NCBI GenBank assembly: GCA_951813015.1
Contig: CATOTG010000007.1
Span: 248,001 to 312,000, forward strand
Length of the DNA stretch: 64,000 nucleotides
Direction of reading: 5' to 3'
DNA from: an uncultured Thermoanaerobaculia bacterium
GTDB taxonomy: Bacteria; Acidobacteriota; Thermoanaerobaculia; Multivoradales; Multivoraceae
In this document: piece by piece, positions 17,192 through 25,797 of the stretch
How the letters are laid out: the number at the start of each line of letters is the position of its first letter
Numbering within the stretch: the first letter of the stretch is position 1
Position numbers and translations under genes: made by a program
Notes under the pieces: model-generated
Databases searched by the model: none
Seen by the model: only the letters and a program-made list of their open reading frames with translations
What the model was told of the DNA's origin: nothing

Positions 17192-19431
17192 TCACGTGGG
17201 ACGGCCGATCCTGCTCCTGAACCAGAGGAAGGCAGCCTCCGCATCCGCAACGTTCTGCCGGGTCACCGGACGGCTGTGGGCCAGAGCGTTGCGAATGGCA
17301 GAGAGCGCGTGAAACCGGTGCCCCAGACCATCCTGAGTCCCGAACAACTCCCGGAACGCGGGCCACGAGGGCTTTGAGACGATCGCCGCCTCCAGTTCTC
17401 TGAGATCGCAGAACTCGAGCCGTCCCGCGAGTGTCCCCAAGTGACGCCGATCACGTGACGGGTCGTCTCTGAGCGCCTGATCGATCCGCTTCTGCGCGTG
17501 GCCGAGCGTGTTCGTCAGACCAGGATGTGCGGGGTCACCCAGTTTCCGCTCGATGAGTCTTCGAAGCCCGATCTCGACCTGCCTCACTTCGTTCTCCAGC
17601 CGATGAAGCTCCTCCTGCCGAGGAGGCTCCCTGCTCTCGGGAAGCTGCTTCCCAATGGCGCTGCGAATGGCGTCTTGACGCCTTTCGAGGAACTCCTCGA
17701 AGTCCTGGAGCGAGAAGGGCCTGCGCAGCAGTACATCGAGCGCCTCTGGTGGTATGAGGTGAGACGCGAGCACTCCGTACAGGGTCTCCCGGCCGTTCTT
17801 CTCGATGAGTTCGGGAAGGTACTCGTTCGGAAGGCGATCCCGGATCACCTCACGATTCGTCGTCGAGTCGAGCGGTGTCCGATTCAAAATCGAGTCGATG
17901 CTCTCCCCCGCTCCGTTCTTCCGGCCCCACGCCTTGGGAACGATGTGGTGGTCGTCCAGTTCCCGCTTGTTCGGTGCGCCGCCGTCTATCCAGTCCTTCG
18001 CACCCTCAAGAATCGTGAGATTGACAACTCCGCTGTAAATGGCGCTGCCCGGCCTGATCGGATGAAGATCCAGCTCACGCAGGGAGTCCGGAACTCACCG
18101 ATCACCCGAGGCGCCTCCCGGTCGACTCGGTACCATCGGCCCAGGTCGCGATAGTCACCGGCAGCGGTCGACTCGACCGCACTCGAGTATCGCTGGGTGA
18201 AGACGCTTGCCCAGTACCACTGGGAGATCTTCCTTTGCGCCCCCATTCGTTCGGCTTCGGGCCGCTTCTGCGCTTCCCTCAGGGCGCCGGCGAAGGCTGG
18301 AAGAATGGCTGGGTAGGGAAGGAACCGCGACGAAACCACGCCGTACTGTGCTCGCAGCCGCCCCATCGAGGTTTCGAGAGCCGCCACGGCCTCCGTCCAC
18401 CGCTCCTCGAACTCCTCCCGGCTCTTGAAGTGAACCTTCTCCACAGCCAAACCGTCGGGGCGGCGCACCCGCCGTTTCTGGCCCGGAACAAGATAGTAGA
18501 GGTACTTCGGAGAACAGAGGCCGTCCTGGGCCAGAATTGACATGACCTGAAGAACGTAGACGTTCATCCTCTTGGCGCCAACGAAGGAAAGCCGCTCTTC
18601 AGCTTCCCTCCATAGCTCCTTGAGGCCGACGTCCTTGGGCCTGAGGAGGGCGTTCAGCAGATCGAAAATGTCCAGCGCTTGACCCGTGCTGTTGATCTTC
18701 TGGAAGATGTCGCACACTTTATCGATGGCGAGATCATCGTCCAGCTCGATGTAGGTCACCTGGTATGCCCGATAGATGTCCCTGACGTAATCGGCAAACT
18801 TGGCAGCCATCCTGGCTGTACCCTGCGCTTGGCTCCTCCGATCTTCTCCGTGATCCCCAGCCTGCCGTTCTTCGTTCTCCCAGAATCTCCTGTAGTCGCT
18901 GCACCAATCCTCAAGGGAGAATGTGCTCTTGCCAATGATCGCAAGCGGGAGGCAGTGTGTCCTGAACTGCTCTTCCCTGTCCTCGAGGAGCCGGCTGCCC
19001 CACCCCCAGTCGCCCCAACTGTAGACAAACGCGTCGTCGTACGCCTCTTCCAGAAAACGATCAATCCTGATGAAGTAGAGGTATCGACTCCGGCGTCCCG
19101 GCGCGTTCATCCGGGGCGCCATGAAGGCATAATGCAATGCAGACAGCCGCTGTTGGCCGTCAAGCACGATGTGTTTGGGTTCGCTCCGTGAAGAGGCGTC
19201 GTAACCTTGGATCGACTCGCACGAAAGAGCCTTGAAGTTGTCGGATTTCCCCTTCCACAGCAAGAGCGTTCCGACGTAGTAGTCGAGAAAGACGGACCGC
19301 AGCAGGTCCCGCACCTTCGGCGGATCCCAGACGAACTTCCGCTGAAAGTCCGGAATCACGTAGTGACCATCGCGAATGCGATCAACCAGCTCGAAGAGGC
19401 CAATGTGTGCCGGTTTCTGCGCGTTCCTCAT
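17192..19431 (-). CDS. DUF262-HNH (GmrSD-like) protein with C-terminal HEPN-like domain; one frameshift
   Basis: About 746 residues if one G is restored near 18089 ('EFRDSLRELDLHP'). The N-terminal DUF262 domain shows YVIPDFQRKFVWDPPKVR (residues about 24-41) and 'VLDGQQRLSALHYAF', the NTP-binding/hydrolysis motif. The middle holds 'RELDDHHIVPKAW' (about residue 492), the HNH/DUF1524-type nuclease motif. The C-terminus has 'HALSAIRNALAHSRP', an R-x4-H HEPN ribonuclease signature, near residue 714. Start ATG at 19431 follows GGAGG. GmrSD-type proteins act against modified phage DNA. This gene lies 45 bp after the nuclease-like gene of a methylase pair. As sequenced it would be two ORFs (17986-19431 and 17192-17887); I read it as one gene. 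Confidence 0.8.
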
Positions 19432-19476
19432 CGCTCCGATGCCTCCTTCGTCGGCTGCTTCGTACGTCTACGACTC

Positions 19477-20373
19477 TCAACCGGACCGGCCCGACAGCCT
19501 GGCGACGAGATCCTGCGCCAACGGCTCGGCGAACGCCGGAGAATCGTCCCGCCAAGCCATCCGCTCCGTCTGTTTCGCCAGCTTGGGCGCAGCGTAGACG
19601 TATCGCTGGTCGTACGCGCGATAGATCGCGTCCATGAACTTCTCCATTCGGAGCGGGCTTCCGGCCAGGGGCCAATCGGCGAGTACGGCTCGGTTCTCTG
19701 GATCGACCATGGCCAGCGCCAAGGCCTCGTAACGAGAGATGTCGTTCCGCACGCCGTCGCGGCCTGCGAGTCCGAGAAGGACATCGTGATATCGGAGAAT
19801 TGACTCGACGACTGCGCCATCTTCTCGGACTGCGATGTCGTTGGCTGCCACGTTGCCCGCGTCGTCGGCCTTCAGGAAATGCGCCGCCTCAGGCGCAAGC
19901 GGGCCTTCCCGGTTTGCGCGAATGACGTGCAGAAAGCCGTAGACGAGATTGGGATAGGAGATGTGCAGGTTGGTGCAGTCGCCGACCGCTTCTTCCATGC
20001 GATTGGTCAGGTTCCTGAAGGCGTTGAGCGTGCCCTTGATCGACACGGCCACACACGGGCCGATACCCGGCTTGCTGACTACGACATCCACATCCTTCGT
20101 CTTCAAGCCTCCCAGCACCGTCAACTCGCCTCCCGATGCGCTCTCCGGGTCGTAAACCAGCACATGGCCGCCACGCGAGCGGCGCACCGAGAAAGGCGGT
20201 CGCGGAACGATGTCGTCCGGGTGAAAGCCGCCTTCAACCACGAGGCGGCAAGCGGTGTACCAGTGCAAGGGGCGTATGTGGGCTTGGCTCTGGGACTTCC
20301 CGGGCACGGAGACAAACGCGTCGAGAGCCTCGGTGAGACCGATCCAGCGACAACGGTTCGCCTGTCTAGCCAC
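19477..20373 (-). CDS. Restriction endonuclease-like protein paired with the DNA methylase
   Basis: 298 residues. The start is GTG at 20373, overlapping the methylase TAG by 8 bases (GTGGCTAG). The core 'KTKDVDVVVSKPGIGPCVAV' followed by SIKGTLNAFRN has the acidic strand and the (S/E)-x-K strand of a PD-(D/E)xK nuclease. The rest, including 'YRAYDQRYVYAAPKLAKQTE', is unfamiliar. I do not recognise the family; the call rests on the coupled methylase and the core motif. The 5' part is duplicated at 12117-12505 and as a scrap at 16153-16224. Confidence 0.6.
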   Translation of the reverse strand: MARQANRCRWIGLTEALDAFVSVPGKSQSQAHIRPLHWYTACRLVVEGGFHPDDIVPRPPFSVRRSRGGHVLVYDPESASGGELTVLGGLKTKDVDVVVSKPGIGPCVAVSIKGTLNAFRNLTNRMEEAVGDCTNLHISYPNLVYGFLHVIRANREGPLAPEAAHFLKADDAGNVAANDIAVREDGAVVESILRYHDVLLGLAGRDGVRNDISRYEALALAMVDPENRAVLADWPLAGSPLRMEKFMDAIYRAYDQRYVYAAPKLAKQTERMAWRDDSPAFAEPLAQDLVARLSGRSG

Positions 20374-21838
20374 GATGCCGCCATCGGCGCAGGATATCGA
20401 CGCCTTCCTGAAGGTTGCGTTCGTCGTCGGCCTCGAGATCACCGTTCAGGCTGACCAGCACGTTGAGGGCCTCGCGCGGCTCGAGTTTCAGCACACCGCC
20501 ACCCAACGGGTGGCCCTCTATCTCGCAGCTGAGACGGGTCAGAGTCGTCCCCCACCGCCGGCGGAGCTGAGACGCAGTTACGCCTCTGTCGTTCAGCCGG
20601 ACGCCGTGAACAGCGTTGGTACAGGTGCAGCGGGCCGCGTTCTCGACGAGGGCTGGTCCCTCTCCACTCATGTACGAGAGAAAGAGGTCGGGCACGGACA
20701 CATGGGGCACCGCGTACCAGGGAGTTCGAACGCGACACTTGTAGCGCTTCCGGACCTCGACACCGCGAGGCGAATCCAGGTACCGGCTGACCGCATCGGA
20801 CAACGGCGTCTCGGGGCCGAGCTTGAGCAGGAAGTTCGGTCGATCGTCCGTTCGCCAGGCTGCGACCGTGTCATCGGTAATCGCTCCGGCCTGGAGTTCG
20901 CGGCCGCTTCGCACCGCAGGACGGAACAGGTCCTTCGGGATTCCCAGTTCGTCCGCTTCCGACGGGCGGAGGTGGAAGAAGTCGTTGGCGCCGGAAACGT
21001 AGCCGATCCCTACGTCGGCTACGCGCCCGAGCGCGGTCGTCAGCTCGGAGTCTCTGAGGTTCTCGTAGGCGGCGCGAATCCGGCTCGGCAAGAGCATCGG
21101 GCGGAGCCGAGAGCCCCAACGACGCCACTCTCGGACCGACACGCGAGTTTGCGCTAGCGGCGGTTCGGATCGGAACACGAAGCGCTCGTGGACCGCAACG
21201 TCGAAGTGGCCCGTCCTCCCGCCAAAGCCTTCAGCGTAGAGCAGCCAGACATCTTCCGACAGCTCTGCGAACAGTTTTTGCCGAACCGCAACCACCTGCA
21301 CATCGTCGAAGTGGCTGGCGAACCAGTCGAGCACCGGGGCCGCGTACGGGGCATGTCCGATCTCAGCGGGTACAACGAACGCCATCCGACCGCCGGGCCG
21401 AAGCAGGGAAGCCGTCACGATCAAGTAGGGCGCCCAGGACGACGAGAGCCCCGACAACCTGGCGCCCAGGGTGGCGCAGAGCTTCAGAGCCTGGCGGCGC
21501 GTCTCGCCGGTGAACCTCTGGTAGCGGATGAAGGGCGGATTGCCGGCGGCACAATCGAAGCGCTGTGTGGTCGTCGCGGCCCACTCGAAGAAGTCCGCAC
21601 ACTCCACGGTTCCTCGCGGCGCCGCCTCCGTCGCACTGGAGACTGCCGTTGCGTCGCAATCGACGCCGGTGCTGCGCGGGTGCAGCGCGAGAAACCGGCC
21701 ATCGCCGCAGGACGGGTCGAGCATGTGCTCATCCGGGTCCCGAACAGCCCATCGGACCAGCGCAGCGGCGGTCTCAGGTGGTGTGTAGTAGGCCCCTCGG
21801 GCCTTCTGGTCGGTTACTTGATGCTCGACCGCCACCAT
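20366..21838 (-). CDS. N6-adenine DNA methyltransferase (Eco57I/TaqI-like class)
   Basis: 490 residues. 'KARGAYYTPPETAAALVRWA' and the SAM-binding motif I DPSCGDGRF sit near the N-terminus, then the catalytic motif IV 'AAGNPPFIRYQRF' (NPPF). 'LRPGGRMAFVVPAEIG' is the conserved strand after it. The C-terminal half, with 'GYVSGANDFFHLRPSEADEL', would be target recognition. Start GTG at 21838. Role: protects host DNA at the site cut by the coupled downstream nuclease. A 0.9-kb-deleted copy is at 12498-13052. Confidence 0.9.
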   Translation of the reverse strand: MVAVEHQVTDQKARGAYYTPPETAAALVRWAVRDPDEHMLDPSCGDGRFLALHPRSTGVDCDATAVSSATEAAPRGTVECADFFEWAATTTQRFDCAAGNPPFIRYQRFTGETRRQALKLCATLGARLSGLSSSWAPYLIVTASLLRPGGRMAFVVPAEIGHAPYAAPVLDWFASHFDDVQVVAVRQKLFAELSEDVWLLYAEGFGGRTGHFDVAVHERFVFRSEPPLAQTRVSVREWRRWGSRLRPMLLPSRIRAAYENLRDSELTTALGRVADVGIGYVSGANDFFHLRPSEADELGIPKDLFRPAVRSGRELQAGAITDDTVAAWRTDDRPNFLLKLGPETPLSDAVSRYLDSPRGVEVRKRYKCRVRTPWYAVPHVSVPDLFLSYMSGEGPALVENAARCTCTNAVHGVRLNDRGVTASQLRRRWGTTLTRLSCEIEGHPLGGGVLKLEPREALNVLVSLNGDLEADDERNLQEGVDILRRWRHRG

Positions 21839-21993
21839 CGCAGAAACGCGCGGGCAATGGTCCTGCGCGCGAGCCGAGAATACATGGTCTCGCGCCGCTC
21901 AGGGATGCGGATTTCCGGCTGGCTCGCAGCCAGCCGTCGACGTCACTCCGCCCTGCCGAGCGTCCCCTCCACGGTCGTCTCCATCGACATGGA
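21826..21993. repeat. Dispersed repeat, copy 3 of 3
   Basis: Same block as 13040-13230 and 16225-16412. It covers the start of the intact methylase, its upstream region and only the last codons of the Met-rich tail (SMETTVEGTLGRAE), then breaks off at 'catgga'. The following 80 bases to the VapC stop are unique and hold no gene. Confidence 0.85.
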
Positions 21994-22074
21994 CTCCTCT
22001 GTTGAGAGGCGTTTCCTGAAACCTGCGATCAGCGAACCCTACCAGCCCACCGTCCAGGTGAACCGCGGCGCCGC

Positions 22075-22449
22075 CTATACCAAGTCGAGCCCCGGGATGT
22101 CCCGGAAGTCCTCCTGGTTCAGGGTCCAGATGGCGGCTTCGTGAAGCTGGGCGCAGGCGGCAGTCGCGATGTCCGACGCGCGTCCGCGACCCCTTCCCAC
22201 CGCGCTGTAGATCATCGCGGCCCGACCGGCTGCCTCCGCGTCGAACGGAACGACGGCTGCCGACGGGAGCAGTTGCTCCTGTGCGTCCAGCTCCTCGGTT
22301 GTCCGAGGGCCGCGCAGCCACTCGTACAGCACGGGGCTCGACACATTGAGTCGGTGACCCTGCTCCACCAATGCGTACAGGTCGTCGAACGCGTCTCGGG
22401 GGCCCGAGAGCGCCGCAATGAGCGCCGAAGTATCAAGGTGGACGATCAA
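22075..22449 (-). CDS. vapC: VapC PIN-domain toxin (TTG start)
   Basis: 124 residues: 'IVHLDTSALIAALSGPRD' with the first PIN aspartate, SSPVLYEWLRGPRT with the central Glu, and 'ASDIATAACAQLHEAAIWTL' followed by NQEDFRDIPGL with the distal acidic residues. All four positions look intact, so an active endoribonuclease is expected. It starts at TTG 22449, overlapping the antitoxin stop as TTGA, the same arrangement as at 9529. Its 3' half is duplicated at 16703-16926. Confidence 0.88.
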   Translation of the reverse strand: MIVHLDTSALIAALSGPRDAFDDLYALVEQGHRLNVSSPVLYEWLRGPRTTEELDAQEQLLPSAAVVPFDAEAAGRAAMIYSAVGRGRGRASDIATAACAQLHEAAIWTLNQEDFRDIPGLDLV

Positions 22450-22711
22450 TCCTCGGCTCCGAACCAGCTTTCGCGCCGGGAAGCGCGAACTTCGTCGATC
22501 TCGGCCTGGACGGCCTCGCGTGTGCGCGCCACCGGCGCCTGACGCAGGTTCTGCGCAGACGCCTCGCCTTCACTCAGTCGATTTGCCCGCGCCACGTAGT
22601 CGGCAACCGCTTCCCGCACGATCTGGCTTTGCGGCTTGCCGAACCGAAGCGCGGGCCCCCGCGAATCCGGCGGAGGGTCTCGTCGTCGAGAGAATAGGTG
22701 GCCTTTGCCAT
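22446..22711 (-). CDS. vapB: VapB-like ribbon-helix-helix antitoxin, frameshifted as sequenced
   Basis: From ATG at 22711 the frame reads 'MAKATYSLDDETLRRIR', a ribbon-helix-helix N-terminus. It then needs one extra G in the run at about 22659-22663 to continue as 'PALRFGKPQSQIVREAVADY' and on to 'EIDEVRASRRESWFGAED', which stops at 22446. With the base restored it is about 88 residues and fits VapB/CopG antitoxins. As given, the protein would stop early and leave an intact toxin unopposed, which makes a consensus error likely. A small inverted motif (GGCAATACTGCC, 22718-22729) just upstream could be its operator. Confidence 0.7.
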
Positions 22712-22786
22712 TAAGGGGGCAATACTGCCATACCTCTCAAGGTTCAGCAATCCAGGGAAGTCCCCGAACCCACGCTCGCCGGCGCT

Positions 22787-23339
22787 TCACCGGGACTCCA
22801 GTCGCAGGCCCGCAGTCGTCGTGACCTTCGTGCCCGCAGGGATGTCCTCGGCCACGACACAGTTCACGCCGATGAACACATCGTCTCCGATCCCGATCCT
22901 GCCGATCAGCCGGCCTGCCGGCGCCGACGAACACGTTGTCGCCGAGGGTCGGCATCAGGTGCAGCCGCTTGCCGGTCGGAGCGCCGATCGTCACCTGATG
23001 GAGCAGCGTGCCGTTGCGGCCGATACGCACGCCGTTGCCGATCACCAGGCCGGCGCCGTGGCTGATGAACAGCACCCCGCCGGCGCCGTGGCTGATGAAC
23101 AGCCCCGGTCCGATTCGGGCCCCCGGCGCGATGTCCACGCTGGTGAGAAGCAGCGACAGGCGGGCGAAGAACGGCCCGAGCGCGGGAACGCGGCGGCTCT
23201 TGAACCAGTGGGCGATCCGGTGGAGCACCACGGCCTGGTAGCCGTTCTCGAACAGGAGCGATTCGAGCACGTAGAAGGGGAACGGCTTGGTCTTGATCTC
23301 GCGCAGCCGGCGCGTGTCCTCGCGCAGGTTCTTCAGCAT
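22787..23339 (-). CDS. Serine O-acetyltransferase-like hexapeptide acetyltransferase; frameshift and internal duplication
   Basis: The N-terminus 'MLKNLREDTRRLREIKTKPF' and AVVLHRIAHWF match the CysE/polysaccharide acetyltransferase class. The left-handed beta-helix includes 'VDIAPGARIGPGLFISHGAG'. The catalytic-His loop (LFISHGAG) occurs twice through a 30-bp tandem duplication. Near 22920 the frame shifts by one; the true ending is 'GIGDDVFIGVNCVVAEDIPA' and stops at 22787. The ATG overlaps the end of the upstream GT2 gene by 7 bases. In this neighbourhood it probably acetylates a surface sugar; cysteine biosynthesis is possible. Confidence 0.75.
23051..23110. repeat. Tandem 30-bp duplication inside the acetyltransferase gene
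   Basis: Two adjacent 30-base units, 23051-23080 and 23081-23110, share cggcgccgtggctgatgaac at their start and differ only at the end. They insert ten residues in frame, doubling the active-site SHGAG loop of the beta-helix. Confidence 0.9.
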
Positions 23340-24268
23340 TCGCGAGTACCGTCGTCGATTCCCGGCGGCGCCGCCATCGGCGCCCTCAGGCCCTCGATCA
23401 CGCCGCGCAGCTTGGCGATCACGGTGCCCTGGTTGCCGCGCGCGAGCTCGCGAAAGAAGGCGAAGAAGAGCCCCGCCGAAAGGAAGGCCAGGAACGAACA
23501 CCACTGGATCGGGCCGCCATAGCGCCGGACGAACAGTGCCGCGCTACGGCCATTGAAGAACGTACGGGAAGCCCGGTAGCCGCCGACCGTCCGCGCCACC
23601 ATGTGGTAGAGCACCGCGCGGTGGGCGTAGTAACAGCGGTAGCCGCGCGCCTTCATCCGCATGCACCAGTCGGCGTCGTCGAGGGCGAGGTGAAACAGCG
23701 GATCCCAGAGACCGATCTCTTCGACGACGCTCCGCCGCACCAGCATCGCGCAGCCGTTCACGTAGGGCACTTCCTCGTCCCGGTCGTACTGTCCGCGGTC
23801 GACCTCGCCCTCGCCCCGCTCTCGCGTCATCGACTCGCGGAAGCGAATGCGGCCTCCGGCGGACCAGAGACGGTCCCGCTCCCCGTGGTAGAGGATCTTC
23901 GGTCCCACGCAGCCGATCGCCGGATCCGTCTCGGCCACCGTGACGAGTTCGTCAAGGAAGTCCGGCTCGACTTCGATGTCGTTGTTCAGCAGCAGCAGGT
24001 AGTCGACGCCGCGGCTCACCGCGAGTTCGATCCCCTGGTTCATTCCGAAGACGACGCCCCGGTTCTCCTCGACCCGGATCCGGGTCACGCCCGGATGCGC
24101 CGCCGCGACCGCCTCGCTGGACCCGTCGCTCGAACCGTTGTCGATGTGGATCAGCTCACAGGCGGGATACGTCATCGTCTCCAGGCTGGCGAGCGCCTGC
24201 AGCGTGATGTCGCGACCGTTGTAGTTCAGGACGATTGCGGCGACGCGCGGTGCTCCTTCTCCAGCCAC
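23333..24268 (-). CDS. Glycosyltransferase family 2 (rhamnosyltransferase-like)
   Basis: 311 residues. GT-A fold: 'APRVAAIVLNYNGRDITLQ', IHIDNGSSDGSSEAV, 'GMNQGIELAVSRGVDYLLLL' followed by NNDIEVEP (DxD-like metal site), and 'FHLALDDADWCMRMKARGY' with the acceptor-side acidic pair. A hydrophobic C-terminal segment (SFLAFLSAGLFFAFF) suggests membrane association. Start GTG at 24268, only 44 bp from the divergent PQQ-propeller gene. Translationally coupled to the acetyltransferase behind it. Role by family: adds a sugar to a lipid-linked glycan. Confidence 0.88.
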   Translation of the reverse strand: MAGEGAPRVAAIVLNYNGRDITLQALASLETMTYPACELIHIDNGSSDGSSEAVAAAHPGVTRIRVEENRGVVFGMNQGIELAVSRGVDYLLLLNNDIEVEPDFLDELVTVAETDPAIGCVGPKILYHGERDRLWSAGGRIRFRESMTRERGEGEVDRGQYDRDEEVPYVNGCAMLVRRSVVEEIGLWDPLFHLALDDADWCMRMKARGYRCYYAHRAVLYHMVARTVGGYRASRTFFNGRSAALFVRRYGGPIQWCSFLAFLSAGLFFAFFRELARGNQGTVIAKLRGVIEGLRAPMAAPPGIDDGTREC

Positions 24269-24312
24269 GCGAGCAGCGTAACGCAGCGGTCCCGGCCGGT
24301 AACATCTCCGCC

Positions 24313-25758
24313 ATGCAACGCCTCCTCGTCGCCGCGCTCATCCTGGTTTGCGTCGCTGTGCCCGCAAAGGCGCAGTCGGCCGCCGAGCCGGCGCCGGCCC
24401 CCACATGGCCAGGCTTCCGTGGACCAGACGGCATCCCGGTTTCGGACAACGACCGTCTGCCGCTCCACTGGTCGACCACCGAGAACGTGGAATGGAGTGT
24501 CGACGTGCCCGGTTCCGGCTGGTCGTCGCCGGTCGTCGTCGGCAACACCATTCTGCTGATCACCGCAACCGCACAGGCTGAGGCGACGAAGCAGCCGGAG
24601 TTCGGCACCGAGTACAGCAACGAGTTCATGCGCGAGCTCCGGGAGCAGGGCCTGCCCTGGGAGGAAGTCCTCAAGCGGCACGATGAGCGGTTCATCGAGT
24701 TTCCCGACGAGGTCGATCTGGACTACCTGTTGATCGCCTACTCGCTTGAGGACGGCGCAGAAATCTGGCGGCGGACGTTCTTTGCCGGCCCACCTCCAGG
24801 CGGCCGCCACTCGAAGAACACCTTCGCCTCGGAGACGCCGGTGACCGACGGCGAGACGATCTTCGTCTACATCACGGGTCTCGGCCTCTGGGCCTACTCG
24901 CTCGAGGGCGAGCTGCGCTGGGAGCGGCGTCTCGACCCCTTCCAGATCTACATGGACTTCGGGACCGGCGGCTCCCCCGCCCTGACCGACGATCTGGTCC
25001 TGGTCCTGAACGACAATCAGGAGCATCCGTTCCTCGCCGCCTTCTCCAAGCAGGACGGGCGCGAGTTCTGGCGCACGGCCCGCGGACGGCTGGCGGCGCC
25101 GCACGCCCCGAACCATCGAACCTCGTGGAGCACGCCCTTCGTCTGGCGTCACGAGGAGCGCACCGAGATCGTCGCGCTCGGGCCCTACACAGCGATCAGC
25201 TACGACACGATGGGGCGGGAGTTGTGGCGGCTGACGGGGCATTCGCTGCTGCCGGTGCCGACGCCCTTCGCCTATCAGGGTCTCCTGTACATCACGTCCG
25301 GCGTTCACGGAGACCAGAACCGCCCGATCACCGCGGTCCGCCCCGGCGCCGCCGGCGACCTGACCCTGGACGAGGACGAGACGAGCAACGACTTCGTCGT
25401 CTGGAACGACAGCCGGGCCGGCCCCTACATCCCGACTCCCGTGCCCTACAAGGGCTCGCTGTGGGTCGTCTACGACCGCGGCATCTTCGCCCGCTACGAC
25501 GCGGCCACCGGCGAGCGCTTCTTCCAGGCGCGGATCAAGGACTCGAACGGCCACTTCACGACCTCGCCCTGGGCCTACCGGGACCGGATCTTCGCCACGG
25601 ACGAAGCCGGCACAACCTTCGTCTTCGGTACCGGCGGCGGGTTCGAGCAACTCCGCGCGAACGACCTCGACGAGATGACCCTCGCCTCCCCGGCCCTGGC
25701 CGGCGACCGGCTGGTCATGCGGACGCGGTCGAAGCTGTACAGCTTGCGGGAGCAGTAG
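24313..25758 (+). CDS. Secreted PQQ-like beta-propeller repeat protein
   Basis: 481 residues. A signal peptide (MQRLLVAALILVCVAVPAKA) decides the start at 24313. It is followed by 'WPGFRGPDGIPVSDNDRLPL', the opening of the outer-membrane-assembly/PQQ-propeller proteins common in Planctomycetes and Acidobacteria. Several WD-like blades follow, for example 'DQNRPITAVRPGAAGDLTLD', 'GSLWVVYDRGIFARYDAATG', and WAYRDRIFATDEAGTTFVF. Probably periplasmic and possibly non-enzymatic. It is the only plus-strand gene between two minus-strand glycan blocks. Confidence 0.85.
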   Translation: MQRLLVAALILVCVAVPAKAQSAAEPAPAPTWPGFRGPDGIPVSDNDRLPLHWSTTENVEWSVDVPGSGWSSPVVVGNTILLITATAQAEATKQPEFGTEYSNEFMRELREQGLPWEEVLKRHDERFIEFPDEVDLDYLLIAYSLEDGAEIWRRTFFAGPPPGGRHSKNTFASETPVTDGETIFVYITGLGLWAYSLEGELRWERRLDPFQIYMDFGTGGSPALTDDLVLVLNDNQEHPFLAAFSKQDGREFWRTARGRLAAPHAPNHRTSWSTPFVWRHEERTEIVALGPYTAISYDTMGRELWRLTGHSLLPVPTPFAYQGLLYITSGVHGDQNRPITAVRPGAAGDLTLDEDETSNDFVVWNDSRAGPYIPTPVPYKGSLWVVYDRGIFARYDAATGERFFQARIKDSNGHFTTSPWAYRDRIFATDEAGTTFVFGTGGGFEQLRANDLDEMTLASPALAGDRLVMRTRSKLYSLREQ

Positions 25759-25797
25759 CGCACAAGCGAAACACGGTGCGCGGCATGGCGACCATGG

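Noticed and set aside
17192..17887. Separate HEPN gene
   Set aside because: The bases between it and the DUF262 frame encode an HNH motif (DDHHIVPKAW) in frame with the HEPN part, so both belong to one frameshifted gene.
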